A stretch of DNA of 64,000 nt from NCBI RefSeq assembly GCF_008630065.1, contig NZ_VWPL01000007.1, positions 62,001 to 126,000 of the forward strand. The letters run 5' to 3'. Shown here piece by piece: positions 18,822 through 29,891 of the stretch (its first letter is position 1; each line of letters begins with the position of its first letter). The position numbers and the translations under genes are program-made. The notes beneath the pieces were generated by a model. It searched no databases. It was not told the DNA's origin and saw nothing but the letters and a program-made list of their open reading frames with translations. The DNA is from Blastochloris sulfoviridis (GTDB lineage: Bacteria > Pseudomonadota > Alphaproteobacteria > Rhizobiales > Xanthobacteraceae).

Positions 18822-19516
18822 GACCGGAAGATCCTCGAATACTGGGTTTCGTGGCTGAGCGAGGCGAGGTCGGCGCGCAGCGTCGCGCTGCCGAGATCGC
18901 CAAGCGTGACGTGGGGAACGCGCTGCGCCTGATCGCGCAGGCGCGGCAAGAGCGCGGTGATGAGGCGCTGGCCGTCGGTCTGGCCGATGATGTTCAGGCG
19001 GATCGCGGCGGAGGCGAGATTGGCGACGAAGGCCACCCCATAGGCCAGCGCCGTGCCCTCCAGCGGCACGGCGTGCCGCGCCGCCACTGCGCCAACCGCC
19101 ACGGGATAGGCGATGCCGCGCTCGGCCATCGCCGGCAGGGCGTCGAGCCCCGGCGCCGGCCACGCCGCGCGAATGGCGGCAACGAAGCTGCCGCCCTGCG
19201 TCACGGTTTCGAGGTGCCGCTCGGCCGAGGGCTGCAGCGCGCAGGCCCAGTCATTGGCGTGGCGCAGGTCGGCGTCATTGCCTGCGGCTGCCGCCCGCCA
19301 CGCCGCGGCGAGCAGGATCAGGTCGGTCCGCAGCGAGCCCATGGCGATGAGGTCGGAGAGCCAGATTTCGAGATCGGCACGCGTGGCGAGCCAGCCGCGC
19401 GCGACCGCCTGTTCGAGCCCGTGGCTGTAGGCGAAGGCGCCGACCGGAAAGGCCGGCGACAGCCACACCATCAGCTCGATCGGCACGGCGATCGCCGGTC
19501 CGCCGGCGTCAGCCAT
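18818..19516 (-). CDS. ureF: Urease accessory protein UreF
   Basis: The 232-residue, mostly helical protein has [22 protein letters not shown] at its start and [19 protein letters not shown] later, both typical of UreF. It bridges UreD and UreG on apo-urease during nickel loading. The start at 19516 overlaps the end of ureE by 8 bases, giving tight coupling. Confidence 0.95.
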   Translation of the reverse strand: MADAGGPAIAVPIELMVWLSPAFPVGAFAYSHGLEQAVARGWLATRADLEIWLSDLIAMGSLRTDLILLAAAWRAAAAGNDADLRHANDWACALQPSAERHLETVTQGGSFVAAIRAAWPAPGLDALPAMAERGIAYPVAVGAVAARHAVPLEGTALAYGVAFVANLASAAIRLNIIGQTDGQRLITALLPRLRDQAQRVPHVTLGDLGSATLRADLASLSHETQYSRIFRS

Positions 19517-20099
19517 GGTCGCGGTGCGTACCAGGGGGCACGCCACCATGTGCGTGGTGGCCATGCTCATGATGGCCGTGCGCGTGATCGTGGCCATGGT
19601 CGTGACCATGATCATGGCGATGATCCTGGTCAGTGCCGTGATGATGGCCGGACACCAGGGCGCCCTTGCTGCCATAGGCGCCGCCTTCGGGCTCGAACGG
19701 CCGCGTCACGCGCCGCACGGAATAGCCGAGGCCCGCCGCCATCTCGGCCAGCACGTGATCGGGCTGGATATAGACGGCGTCACCAGTGATCTCGGCCGGG
19801 GTGTGGCGGTTGCCGATGTGCCAGGCGATGCGCGCCAGCGTGCGCGCATCGGGGGCCGCGATTTCCATCAGTTCCTCGGCCGCGGCGCGGACCTCGATCA
19901 GCCGGCCGTCGTCGAGTTGCAGCGCGTCGCCCTGCGCCAGATAGGTCGCCGCATCGAGGTCGAGCAGGAACGCCACGCCGCCATCGCTGGTCATGGCGAT
20001 CCGCCGCCGGAACCGCGCCTCGCGGTCGAGCGTGACGGTGTCGGCGCAGGCGCGCCCGGCGCGTTGGTCATGGCGGATCACGGTTGCGGCGCGCAGCAT
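19509..20099 (-). CDS. ureE: Urease accessory nickel chaperone UreE
   Basis: UreE delivers nickel to the urease maturation complex. The 196-residue protein has the UreE N-terminal domain, the central IAWHIGNRHTPAEI metal-binding region, and an unusually long His/Asp/Gly-rich C-terminal tail (about residues 150-196, many HDHGHDH repeats). Such tails store or bind several nickel ions. Confidence 0.95.
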   Translation of the reverse strand: MLRAATVIRHDQRAGRACADTVTLDREARFRRRIAMTSDGGVAFLLDLDAATYLAQGDALQLDDGRLIEVRAAAEELMEIAAPDARTLARIAWHIGNRHTPAEITGDAVYIQPDHVLAEMAAGLGYSVRRVTRPFEPEGGAYGSKGALVSGHHHGTDQDHRHDHGHDHGHDHAHGHHEHGHHAHGGVPPGTHRDHG

Positions 20100-20129
20100 G
20101 GAAATATCCCTATCGGTTTCCGGCCGATC

Positions 20130-20310
20130 GCTTCGGCCTCTTCTTCCCTCGCCCCTTGCGGGAGAGGGTGGCGAGACCGAGCGTCAGCGAGGTTGAGCCG
20201 GGTGAGGGGTCGGTGCGGACGCGTGTTTGAAGATTCACCCCTCACCCGCCTCGCGATCTAAAGATCGCTCGGCACCCTCTCCCGCAAGGGGAGAGGGAAA
20301 GAGCGCGGCT
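20130..20310. repeat. Paired CCCTCTCCC repeats (family 2) between ureC and ureE
   Basis: Two inverted copies of a repeat with the core CCTCNCCCCTTGCGGGAGAGGGTG face each other: one near 20137-20160 and the other running from CACCCCTCACCCGCC to CAAGGGGAGAGGG near 20236-20305. In the second copy GCGATCTAAAGATCGC forms a small palindrome. A further copy lies at 61449-61510. Confidence 0.7.
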
Positions 20311-20352
20311 CCCGGTCAGCGGCTGTTCCGAGGCGATCAATCGGATTTCGCA

Positions 20353-22065
<1,713 letters not shown>

Positions 22066-22080
22066 CTGTCGTCCCCCGCC

Positions 22081-22392
22081 TCAGTTGTCCAGCTTGCCCA
22101 TCACCGCCTGACGGAAGCCGAACACGGTGCGCGCGCCCGACAGTGCGACGAGTTGCACGGTGCGCGACTGGCCCGGCTCGAAGCGCACCGCGGTGCCGGC
22201 CGGAATGTCGAGCCGGAAGCCGCGCGCCGCCGCGCGGTCGAAGGCGAGCGCCGGGTTGGTCTCGAAGAAATGATAGTGGCTGCCGACCTGGATCGGCCGG
22301 TCGCCGGTGTTGGTGACCTCGATGGTGCGGGTCTCGCGGCCGGCATTGAGCCCGATCTCGCCGCCCAGGGTGAACACTTCGCCGGGAATCAT
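22081..22392 (-). CDS. ureB: Urease beta subunit UreB
   Basis: This 103-residue structural subunit begins [21 protein letters not shown] and contains [15 protein letters not shown] and [18 protein letters not shown], the standard UreB signatures. It is encoded between ureA and ureC, as is typical of three-subunit ureases. Confidence 0.97.
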   Translation of the reverse strand: MIPGEVFTLGGEIGLNAGRETRTIEVTNTGDRPIQVGSHYHFFETNPALAFDRAAARGFRLDIPAGTAVRFEPGQSRTVQLVALSGARTVFGFRQAVMGKLDN

Positions 22393-22403
22393 GACGGCCT
22401 CCG

Positions 22404-22706
22404 TCAGCGGATCGGGTTGTGGACGGTGACGAGCTTGGTGCCGTCCGGGAACGTCGCCTCGACCTGCACGTCGTGGATCATCTCGGCAATGCCGGGCATC
22501 ACCTGATCGCGCGTCAGCACCTGCGCGCCCTGCTCCATCAGGTCGCGAACCGGGCGGCCGTCGCGCGCGCCCTCCACGACGAAATCGGTGATCAGCGCCA
22601 CCGCCTCGGGGTGGTTGAGCTTGACGCCGCGCTCCAGCCGCCGCCGCGCCACCATCGCCGCCATGGCGACGAGCAGCTTGTCCTTCTCGCGTGGTGTGAG
22701 GTTCAT
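22404..22706 (-). CDS. ureA: Urease gamma subunit UreA
   Basis: This 100-residue structural subunit begins [20 protein letters not shown] and has [14 protein letters not shown] and [18 protein letters not shown], diagnostic of UreA. GAGGAGGAAGCC precedes the ATG. A family 1 repeat separates it from ureD. Confidence 0.97.
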   Translation of the reverse strand: MNLTPREKDKLLVAMAAMVARRRLERGVKLNHPEAVALITDFVVEGARDGRPVRDLMEQGAQVLTRDQVMPGIAEMIHDVQVEATFPDGTKLVTVHNPIR

Positions 22707-22738
22707 GGCTTCCTCCTCCGTCTCGCGGCGGCTCCTGG

Positions 22739-22837
22739 AGCGTTATCCGATCTGATTGCATCGGATCGGACGCTCCAGGCTTCCTGGTTGTCGCATTTTC
22801 TGTCGCAAAACCGGTATCCGCTATTGCGGAAAATGCT
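22739..22837. repeat. RIME-like repeat (family 1) between ureD and ureA
   Basis: This is a 99-bp copy beginning AGCGTTATCCGATCTG and ending GAAAATGCT, with the same two palindromic halves as the copy at 15304. The flanks (CTGG and CCTA) show no clear target duplication. Its hairpins lie inside the urease operon transcript. Confidence 0.75.
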
Positions 22838-22841
22838 CCTA

Positions 22842-23693
22842 TCACATCATCCAGGCGCGCGGCATCGGCGTGCCGCGCAGGGCACTGAGCGCCACCTGCA
22901 TCGCCGCGCGCATCCGCCCGCCGCAGCCGGCCAGGGCGCGCAGCACCAGCTTGCCCTCCCAGGCGCTGGCCGCGATCTCGATGTCGCCGAGGCCCACGAT
23001 CTCACGCCGCACGCGCTCCAGACAAGCCTCGGCTTCGGGCGCGACGTGAAGCAGCGTGCCGATCACGTGCGCGCCCCCGGCGATGGCCGGCCGCGCCAGG
23101 GCGTCGGCGATCGCGCCGTCGAGGCGCAGCGCTTCGGCGTGGACGAGGCGGCCGTCGCGGCGGATCGCCCACAGATCGTCGAGCATGCCGGCCTGCATGC
23201 GCTCGCCCGAGCCGTGCCGGCCGAGCACCAGGATGTCGAGCAGGCTCAGGCTGGCGCTCTCCGCCATCTCGACCTCGATGCGGCGCGCCAGTCGCGCGCC
23301 CGAGGACAGGATGGTCTCGCGCGGCAGCCAGGCCAAAGCGCTGCCGGGGGCGAGGCTGAGCGCGGTGGCGATGCGGGCGGGGACATCGAGCGCCCGGTAG
23401 ACGCGCTCGCCCGCGGCGCTGGTCGCCGTCACCCGCGCGCCGGGGCCGAGGTCGAAGTCGAGCCGCACCTCGTCGCCGCCGGCGATGCCGCCGCCGGTGT
23501 TGAGGATCACCGCCTCGCAGTCCGCGCCGGGGCCGGTATCGGGGAAGCGCACGCGCCAGCCGTCCGCCTCGTGCACGCTGGCGGCGAAGGTGCCGCGCGA
23601 GGCCGCACGGAACGCCGCCCGCACGCCGCCCTTGACGCGCAGCGTCTGCAGCGCCTGCGGCGAGGACTCAGATGGCGAGCTTGCGGCGGACAT
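22842..23693 (-). CDS. ureD: Urease accessory protein UreD
   Basis: UreD is the scaffold that binds apo-urease and recruits UreF-UreG. It has [37 protein letters not shown] and [19 protein letters not shown], which are the conserved UreD core. The start at 23693 (MSAASSP) overlaps the end of urtE by 26 bases; a start at 23714 is also possible. Confidence 0.95.
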   Translation of the reverse strand: MSAASSPSESSPQALQTLRVKGGVRAAFRAASRGTFAASVHEADGWRVRFPDTGPGADCEAVILNTGGGIAGGDEVRLDFDLGPGARVTATSAAGERVYRALDVPARIATALSLAPGSALAWLPRETILSSGARLARRIEVEMAESASLSLLDILVLGRHGSGERMQAGMLDDLWAIRRDGRLVHAEALRLDGAIADALARPAIAGGAHVIGTLLHVAPEAEACLERVRREIVGLGDIEIAASAWEGKLVLRALAGCGGRMRAAMQVALSALRGTPMPRAWMM

Positions 23694-24363
23694 CCTCCTC
23701 CACCATCCCGGCACGGGTTCCCGACAGCACGACCTGACCGCGGTCCAGCACCGCGAAGCGGTCGGCGAGGTCGCGCGCGAACTCGAAATACTGCTCGACC
23801 AGCACGATGGCCATATCGCCCTTCGAGCGCAGATAGGCGATGGCGCGGCCGATGTCCTTGATGATCGAGGGCTGGATGCCCTCGGTCGGCTCGTCGAGCA
23901 CCAGGAGCTTGGGCCGCATCACCATGGCGCGGGCGATGGCGAGCTGCTGCTGCTGGCCGCCCGAGAGGTCGCCGCCGCGCCGGCGCAGCATGCCGTCGAG
24001 CACCGGAAACAGATCGAACACCTCGCCGGGAATCTCGCGCTCGCGGCGCGGCAGCACGGCAAATCCGGTCTCCAGATTCTCCTTCACCGTGAGCAGCGGG
24101 AAGATCTCGCGGCCCTGCGGCACCAGGGCGATGCCGGCCTTGGCGCGCTGCTGGGCGGAGAGGCGCTGGATCTCCTCGCCGTTCCATTTGATGCGGCCGC
24201 GCGAGATGGGGTGCTGGCCGACGATGGCGCGCAACAGGCTGGTCTTGCCGACGCCGTTGCGGCCCAGCACGCAGGTCACTTGTCCCGGCTCGGCGATCAG
24301 CGAGACGCCGCGCAGCGCCTGGGCCGCGCCATAGTGCAGATCGATGTCCTCGACACTCAGCAT
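23668..24363 (-). CDS. urtE: Urea ABC transporter ATP-binding protein UrtE
   Basis: This 231-residue ATPase has Walker A GRNGVGKTSLL, signature LSGGQQQQLAIARAM and Walker B LLVLDEPTEGIQP, and is of the LivF type. It energises urea import with UrtD. The start is MLSVEDIDLHYG at 24363, because the eight in-frame residues upstream are encoded by a repeat. Confidence 0.95.
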   Translation of the reverse strand: MLSVEDIDLHYGAAQALRGVSLIAEPGQVTCVLGRNGVGKTSLLRAIVGQHPISRGRIKWNGEEIQRLSAQQRAKAGIALVPQGREIFPLLTVKENLETGFAVLPRREREIPGEVFDLFPVLDGMLRRRGGDLSGGQQQQLAIARAMVMRPKLLVLDEPTEGIQPSIIKDIGRAIAYLRSKGDMAIVLVEQYFEFARDLADRFAVLDRGQVVLSGTRAGMVEEDVRRKLAI

Positions 24364-24378
24364 GCGGCTCCCCGTTAG

Positions 24379-24474
24379 AGCATCCAATCTGACTGCGCCA
24401 GATCGGATGCTCTAAGTTTGTGATTTATCGCATTCTCTTTCGCAAAACCGGTTCCCACTTTTGCGGAGAATGCT
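24379..24474. repeat. RIME-like repeat (family 1) between urtE and urtD
   Basis: This 96-bp copy begins AGCATCCAATCTG and ends GAGAATGCT. It is flanked by TTAG (24375-24378) and CTAG (24475-24478), a probable target duplication with one change. The urtD stop codon TAG is read from the flanking CTAG. Confidence 0.78.
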
Positions 24475-25275
24475 CTAGCGGCCGAGATAGACTTCGATGA
24501 CGCGCTCATCGGCCGAGACCACGTCGATCCGGCCTTCCGCCAGCACCGATCCCTCGTGCAGGCAGGTGACCTTGACGCCGAGCGCGCGCACGAACGACAT
24601 GTCGTGCTCGACGACGACGACCGAATGCCGGGTCGCGATCTCGCGCAGCAGCTCGGCGGTGTCCTCGGTCTCGGCGTCGGTCATGCCGGCGACCGGCTCG
24701 TCGACCAGCAGCAGCTTGGGATCCTGCGCCAGCAGCATGCCGATCTCCAGCCACTGCTTCTGGCCGTGGCTGAGGTCGCCGGCCGGCCGGGCGCGGTGCT
24801 CGATCAGGCGCACGCGGCTCAGCACCTCGTCGATGGCGTCATCGGGGATGCGGTTGCGGGCGCCGAACAGCGCCGAACGGGTGGTGCGCGGCCCCTTGAG
24901 CGCGAGGCGGATGTTGTCGGCCACGGTGTGGAACTCGAACACCGTCGGTTTCTGGAACTTGCGGCCGATGCCGAGATTGGCGATCTCGGCCTCGTCGAGC
25001 ATGGTCAGGTCGTGGGTGCCGTCGAACAGCACCTCGCCCTCGTCGGGGCGGGTCTTGCCGGTGATGACGTCCATCATCGTCGTCTTGCCCGCCCCGTTGG
25101 GGCCGATAATGGCGCGCATCTCGCCGGGCGCCAGCACCAGCGACAGCTCGTTGAGCGCGCGAAAGCCGTCGAACGACACGCTGACGCCGTCGAGATAGAG
25201 CACGCTGCCCTTGGCGCTGGCCTTCCTGGCCGCCGCCTCCTTCTGGGCGGCATCGTCAAGCAGGGCGTCGGTCAT
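24475..25275 (-). CDS. urtD: Urea ABC transporter ATP-binding protein UrtD
   Basis: This 266-residue LivG-type ATPase has Walker A GPNGAGKTTMMD, signature DLSHGQKQWLEIGM and Walker B LLLVDEPVAGMT. Its ATG overlaps the urtC stop by four bases. With UrtE it forms the nucleotide-binding pair of the urea importer. Confidence 0.95.
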   Translation of the reverse strand: MTDALLDDAAQKEAAARKASAKGSVLYLDGVSVSFDGFRALNELSLVLAPGEMRAIIGPNGAGKTTMMDVITGKTRPDEGEVLFDGTHDLTMLDEAEIANLGIGRKFQKPTVFEFHTVADNIRLALKGPRTTRSALFGARNRIPDDAIDEVLSRVRLIEHRARPAGDLSHGQKQWLEIGMLLAQDPKLLLVDEPVAGMTDAETEDTAELLREIATRHSVVVVEHDMSFVRALGVKVTCLHEGSVLAEGRIDVVSADERVIEVYLGR

Positions 25276-26450
25276 GATGCGCTCTCCGCCTTGCCGGCCG
25301 CGGGCGCCTCGGGCGGCGGGCTCGGCTCGCTCGTCTCCACCCGCTTGGCCTCCCCGCGTTTTGCGAACCAGCCCTGCAGCGTGCCGACGATGCCCTTGGG
25401 CAGCGCCAGCGTGACCAGCACGAACAGGCCGCCGAGCATGAACAGCCAATAGGGCGCGAGCAGACCCGAGGTGAAGGTGGTCTTCATCGCATTGACGACC
25501 ACGGCGCCGAGCGCTGCCCCGGTCAGCGTGCCGCGGCCGCCGACCGCGACCCAGATCACCGCCTCGATGGAATTGGCCGGCGCGAACTCGCCGGGATTGA
25601 TGATGCCGACCTGCGGCACGTAGAGCGCGCCGGCGACGCCCGCCATGCAGGCCGAGACCACGAACACCACGAGCTTGTAGCTCTCCACCCGGTAGCCGAG
25701 AAAGCGCGCCCGGCTCTCGGCGTCGCGAATGGCGACCAGCACCTTGCCAAAGGTGGAGGTGACGAGCACGCGCGCCACCGCGTAGGTGAGCGCCAGCACG
25801 GCCACGCTGATCAGGAACAGCGCGATGCGCGTCGGCTGCGCCTGGACGTTGAAGCCGACGATGTCCTTGAAGTCGGTCAGGCCGTTGTTGCCGCCGAAGC
25901 CCATGTCATTGCGGAAGAAGGCGAGCATCAAGGCGTAGGTCATCGCCTGGGTGATGATCGACAGATAGACGCCGGTGACGCGGCTGCGGAAGGCGAACCA
26001 GCCGAACACGAAGGCGAGCAGGCCCGGCACCAGCGCCACCATCAGCATGGAGAACGGGAAGCTGTCGAAGCCGTGCCAGAACCACGGCAACTCCTTCCAG
26101 TTGAGGAACACCATGAAGTCCGGCAGCACCGGATCGGCATAGACGCCGCGGGTGCCGACCTGGCGCATCAGGTACATGCCCATGGCGTAGCCGCCGAGCG
26201 CGAAGAACGCGCCGTGGCCGAGCGAGAGGATGCCGCAATAGCCCCACACCAGATCGAGCGCCACGGCGAGGGTGGCGTAGCAGACATACTTGCCGAGCAG
26301 GGCCACGATGTGGATCGGCACATGCAGCGCCGAGCCCGGCGGCAGCAGCAGGTTGGACAGCGCCACGAACAGCGCCGCCACCCCCAGCAGGCCGAGGAAG
26401 ACGAGGCTGCCGCGGTCGCCGAGCGCGGAGACGATCATGCGGGTGATCAT
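25272..26450 (-). CDS. urtC: Urea ABC transporter permease UrtC
   Basis: This 392-residue LivM-type inner-membrane permease has about nine to ten hydrophobic segments, GYCGILSLGHGAFFALGGYAMGMYL near the start, and a polar Pro/Glu-rich tail. The start at 26450 overlaps the urtB stop (ATGA). Confidence 0.95.
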   Translation of the reverse strand: MITRMIVSALGDRGSLVFLGLLGVAALFVALSNLLLPPGSALHVPIHIVALLGKYVCYATLAVALDLVWGYCGILSLGHGAFFALGGYAMGMYLMRQVGTRGVYADPVLPDFMVFLNWKELPWFWHGFDSFPFSMLMVALVPGLLAFVFGWFAFRSRVTGVYLSIITQAMTYALMLAFFRNDMGFGGNNGLTDFKDIVGFNVQAQPTRIALFLISVAVLALTYAVARVLVTSTFGKVLVAIRDAESRARFLGYRVESYKLVVFVVSACMAGVAGALYVPQVGIINPGEFAPANSIEAVIWVAVGGRGTLTGAALGAVVVNAMKTTFTSGLLAPYWLFMLGGLFVLVTLALPKGIVGTLQGWFAKRGEAKRVETSEPSPPPEAPAAGKAESAS

Positions 26451-28099
26451 GATTCCACCGCCCGTCCCTTGAGCGCGAACAGGCCGCGCGGCCGCTTCTG
26501 GATGAACAGGATCAGCAGCACCAGGATCACGATCTTGGCCAGCACCGCGCCGGCCACCGGCTCCATCAGCTTGTTGGCGATGCCGAGCGCGAAGGCCGAG
26601 ACGAAGGTGCCCCACAGGCTGCCGACGCCGCCGAACACCACCACCATGAAGCTGTCGATGATGTAGCTCTGGCCGAGATTGGGCGACACATTGTCGATCT
26701 GCGACAGCGCCACGCCGGCGATGCCGGCAATCCCCGAGCCCAGGCCGAAGGTCAGCGCATCGACGCGCGCGGTGGGAATGCCCATCGAGGCGGCCATGCG
26801 CCGGTTCTGAGTGACCGCACGCATGCGCAAGCCGAACGAGGTGGCCTTGAGCAGCAGCAGAAGCCCGGCGAACACGACCAGCGTGAACACCACGATCCAC
26901 AGCCGGCCATAGGTGATCTGCAGCCCCCACAGATCGAAGGCGCCGGACATGAAGCTGGGATTGCCGACCTCGCGATTGGTGGGGCCGAAGGCGGTGCGCA
27001 CCGCCTGCTGCAGGATGAGGCTGACGCCCCAGGTGGCGAGCAGCGTCTCCAGCGGCCGGCCGTAAAGGAAGCGGATGATGCCGCGCTCGATGGCGATGCC
27101 GACGAGGCCCGCGACCAGGAAGGCCAGGGGCAATGCGACGAGCAGCGAGAAGTCGAAGGCGCCGGGCGCGTAGGCTCGGAACACCTCCTGCACCACGAAG
27201 GTGGTGTAGGCGCCCAGCATCACCATCTCGCCGTGCGCCATGTTGATGACGCCCATCACCCCGAAGGTGATGGCAAGGCCGATCGCCGCCAGCAGCAGCA
27301 CCGAGCCGAGCGACAGGCCGTACCAGACATTCTGCATGGCTGCCTGGACTTCCAGCCGCTTCTCGATCGCCACGATGGCGCGCCGCGCCTCCTGGGCGAT
27401 GGCGAAGGGCGCGCCGGCGGTGGCGGCGCGCAGCGCGGCGATGGCGTCCTGGTCGGAGCGGGCGCGCAGGATGGAGATGGCGAGCGTCTTCTGCTCGGTC
27501 GTCGCATCCGGGCGCGACAGCACCAGCGCCGCCTCCGTCTCGCGCAGCACCTTGGCGATGACCGGATCCTGCTCGCGCGAAAGCGCCGTGCGCACCGCGG
27601 GCAGCGCGCTGACGTCGCGGGCGCGCAGCACGATTTCCGCGGCCTCGCGCCGCTTGGCGGGATCGGGCGCCTGCAGCCGCAGCGTGCCGAGCGAATTCTC
27701 GATCTGCCCGCGCAGCTTGTTGTTGGTGCGCACCAATTGGGCGCCCTTGGGCACGGCGGCGACCGGGCTGCCGGTGAGCGCATCGAAGGCGCGGCCCTGA
27801 GCGTCGGTAAAGAACACGCCGCCGTCCGGCGTCACCGCCAGCCGCCGGTTGAGCAGCGCGTCGATCAGGCTCGCCGCCTGCGGCGCGCCCGACTCGGCGA
27901 TCTCGTCGATGGCTTTGGCGGTCTCGGAAAAGTCGTTGGCGGCGAAGCGCGCCAGCGTCTCCTGCAGCGAGGCGGCCGCGGCCGGCAGCGCCAGCGCCGC
28001 GAACAGCGCCAGCACGGCGAAGACGCGCACGAGCGCCCGCCTGCCGCAATCCCGCAAGGCCGGAACGCGGCCAGTCTGTCTGCCCGAAATGAAGGTCAC
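26447..28099 (-). CDS. urtB: Urea ABC transporter permease UrtB
   Basis: The 550-residue protein has a signal-like N-terminus, an extracytoplasmic helical domain of about 220 residues that is typical of UrtB (RREAAEIVLRARDVSALPAV), and then a LivH-type permease with GVMGVINMAHGEMVMLGAYTTF. It starts with GTG at 28099; no better start is seen. Confidence 0.94.
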   Translation of the reverse strand: MTFISGRQTGRVPALRDCGRRALVRVFAVLALFAALALPAAAASLQETLARFAANDFSETAKAIDEIAESGAPQAASLIDALLNRRLAVTPDGGVFFTDAQGRAFDALTGSPVAAVPKGAQLVRTNNKLRGQIENSLGTLRLQAPDPAKRREAAEIVLRARDVSALPAVRTALSREQDPVIAKVLRETEAALVLSRPDATTEQKTLAISILRARSDQDAIAALRAATAGAPFAIAQEARRAIVAIEKRLEVQAAMQNVWYGLSLGSVLLLAAIGLAITFGVMGVINMAHGEMVMLGAYTTFVVQEVFRAYAPGAFDFSLLVALPLAFLVAGLVGIAIERGIIRFLYGRPLETLLATWGVSLILQQAVRTAFGPTNREVGNPSFMSGAFDLWGLQITYGRLWIVVFTLVVFAGLLLLLKATSFGLRMRAVTQNRRMAASMGIPTARVDALTFGLGSGIAGIAGVALSQIDNVSPNLGQSYIIDSFMVVVFGGVGSLWGTFVSAFALGIANKLMEPVAGAVLAKIVILVLLILFIQKRPRGLFALKGRAVES

Positions 28100-28225
28100 C
28101 GTGATGGTCCGGAACGATGTGCGAGGGACGTCGCCGCGGCGGCATGGCGCCGCGGCCGGGCGGGAGGGGAGCGGCCTTGAGCCGGCAAAGCTTCCGGCCG
28201 CTCCGTTGTTCGGGTCAGGTGGCGC

Positions 28226-29512
28226 TCAGCCGCCGCACTTGCCGGTCTTGGTGTTGAAGTTGCCGCACTTCTTCTCCACCCAGTCGGCCTCCAGGTCCTT
28301 GGAGCCATCCAGGAAGTCCGACCACGCGTCGCCCGGCACGAGATCCTTGGTCTGCCACACCACGTCGAACTGGCCGTCCTCGCGGATTTCGCCGATCATC
28401 ACCGGCTTGGTGATGTGGTGGTTGGGCAGCATCTTCGAGGTGCCGCCGGTGAGGTTGGGCACCTCGACGCCGATGATCGCGTCGATCACCTTGTCGGGGT
28501 CGGTGGTGCCGGCCTTCTCGACCGCCTTGACCCACATGTTGAAGCCGATGACGTGCGCCTCCATCGGGTCGTTGGTCACGCGCTTCGGGTTCTTGGTGAA
28601 CTCATGCCACTTGGCGATGAACTCCTTGTTCTCGGGGGTGTCGACCGACTGGAAATAGTTCCAGGCGGCGAGGTGGCCGAGCAGGTTCTTGGTGTCGACG
28701 CCGGCAAGCTCCTCCTCGCCGACCGAGAACGCCACCACAGGAATGTCGGTGGCCTTCACGCCCTTGTTGGCGAGTTCCTTGTAGAAGGGCACGTTGGCGT
28801 CGCCATTGATGGTCGAGACCACCGCCGTCTTCTTGCCGGCCGAGCCGAACTTGACGATGTCGGCGACGATCGTCTGCCAGTCGGAATGGCCGAACGGCGT
28901 GTAGTTGATCATGATGTCCTCCTTGGCCACGCCCTTGGCGAGCAGATAGGCCTCGAGGATCTTGTTGGTGGTGCGCGGATAGACATAGTCCGTGCCGGCG
29001 AGCACCCAGCGCTTCACGCCGCCGCCCTCCTCCGACATCAGATAATCGACGGCGGGAATCGCCTGCTGGTTCGGCGCGGCGCCGGTGTAGAACACGTTGC
29101 GCTCGCTCTCCTCGCCCTCATATTGCACCGGATAGAACAGGATGCTGTTCAGCTCCTTGAACACCGGCAGCACGGACTTGCGGCTCACCGAGGTCCAGCA
29201 GCCGAACACGGCCGCAACCTTGTTCTGGGCGATGAGCTCGCGGGCCTTCTCGGCGAACAGCGGCCAGTTCGAGGCGGGGTCGACCACCACCGCCTCGATC
29301 TTCTTGCCGAGCAGGCCGCCCTTCTTGTTCTGCTCCTCGATCAGCATCAGCATGACGTCCTTCAGCGTCGTCTCGCTGATCGCCATGGTGCCGGACAGCG
29401 AATGCAGGATGCCGACCTTGATGGTGTCCTCGGCACGCGCGGCGCCGACCCCAAGGGACAGGGATGCGAGCAGTGAGACGGCCCCAAGCATGCTGCGCCT
29501 GGTGAATGACAT
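28226..29512 (-). CDS. urtA: Urea ABC transporter substrate-binding protein UrtA
   Basis: This 428-residue periplasmic binding protein has a cleavable N-terminus (MSFTRRSMLGAVSLLASLSL, ending at ARA; the RR pair could mark Tat export). It continues IKVGILHSLSGTMAISE, the UrtA hallmark, with FYPVQYEGEESERNVFYTGA further on. GGAGG at 29520-29524 lies seven bases before the ATG. It is the first gene of a urea uptake and urease operon. Confidence 0.96.
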   Translation of the reverse strand: MSFTRRSMLGAVSLLASLSLGVGAARAEDTIKVGILHSLSGTMAISETTLKDVMLMLIEEQNKKGGLLGKKIEAVVVDPASNWPLFAEKARELIAQNKVAAVFGCWTSVSRKSVLPVFKELNSILFYPVQYEGEESERNVFYTGAAPNQQAIPAVDYLMSEEGGGVKRWVLAGTDYVYPRTTNKILEAYLLAKGVAKEDIMINYTPFGHSDWQTIVADIVKFGSAGKKTAVVSTINGDANVPFYKELANKGVKATDIPVVAFSVGEEELAGVDTKNLLGHLAAWNYFQSVDTPENKEFIAKWHEFTKNPKRVTNDPMEAHVIGFNMWVKAVEKAGTTDPDKVIDAIIGVEVPNLTGGTSKMLPNHHITKPVMIGEIREDGQFDVVWQTKDLVPGDAWSDFLDGSKDLEADWVEKKCGNFNTKTGKCGG

Positions 29513-29891
29513 GACAATGCCTCCGGCTATTGGTTGGCTGCGCCCTGCCATGGGCAACCGCCGTGCCACATGGCCAACCACATGGCCGCGCGCCCCCGCG
29601 GCGCAGCAAGGCGCTGTTCATGCTGCGATGCCAACCGTTCGCCGCGGTTGCGCGCATCGGGCACGCCCACCGCCGCCTGCCCAATCTGACGACAGAACGG
29701 GCAGCGCGATCAAAATCTGGGCAGGCATCCGCCCACGCCATTGGCTGTCATCACGAAAACGTGCATGCGGTGCCGGCGGCAGCCCCAGGCGGCGCCGGGC
29801 CTGGCGCAGCGGGCGGCATCGCTGCCCGCGGAACGGGCAATCGCCGGCTGCCGCCTCACCCGGTGTCTGGCCCGACCGGCAAGACACTCTC
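29513..29891 (-). promoter_or_regulatory. Upstream region of urtA with a sigma-54-type promoter at 29554-29568
   Basis: Read toward urtA, TGGCACGGCGGTTGCC matches the RpoN consensus TGGCAC-N5-TTGC with the invariant GG and GC. The predicted transcript start is about 30 bases before the urtA ATG, leaving room for the GGAGG site. Sigma-54/NtrC control of urea uptake under nitrogen limitation is well known. I could not find a convincing NtrC dimer site; GTGCATGCGGTGC near 29761 is at best a weak match. Nothing else is seen in this gap. Confidence 0.72.

Noticed and set aside
19549-19645. Short tandem-looking CATGATCATGG text resembling a repeat array
   Set aside because: It is the reverse complement of the His/Asp/Gly-rich UreE tail, so it is coding low complexity and not a CRISPR or satellite.
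26451-28145. Possible N-terminal extension of UrtC by more than 500 residues
   Set aside because: The in-frame extension is antiparallel noise over urtB. The ATG at 26450 overlapping the urtB stop gives the normal UrtC length.
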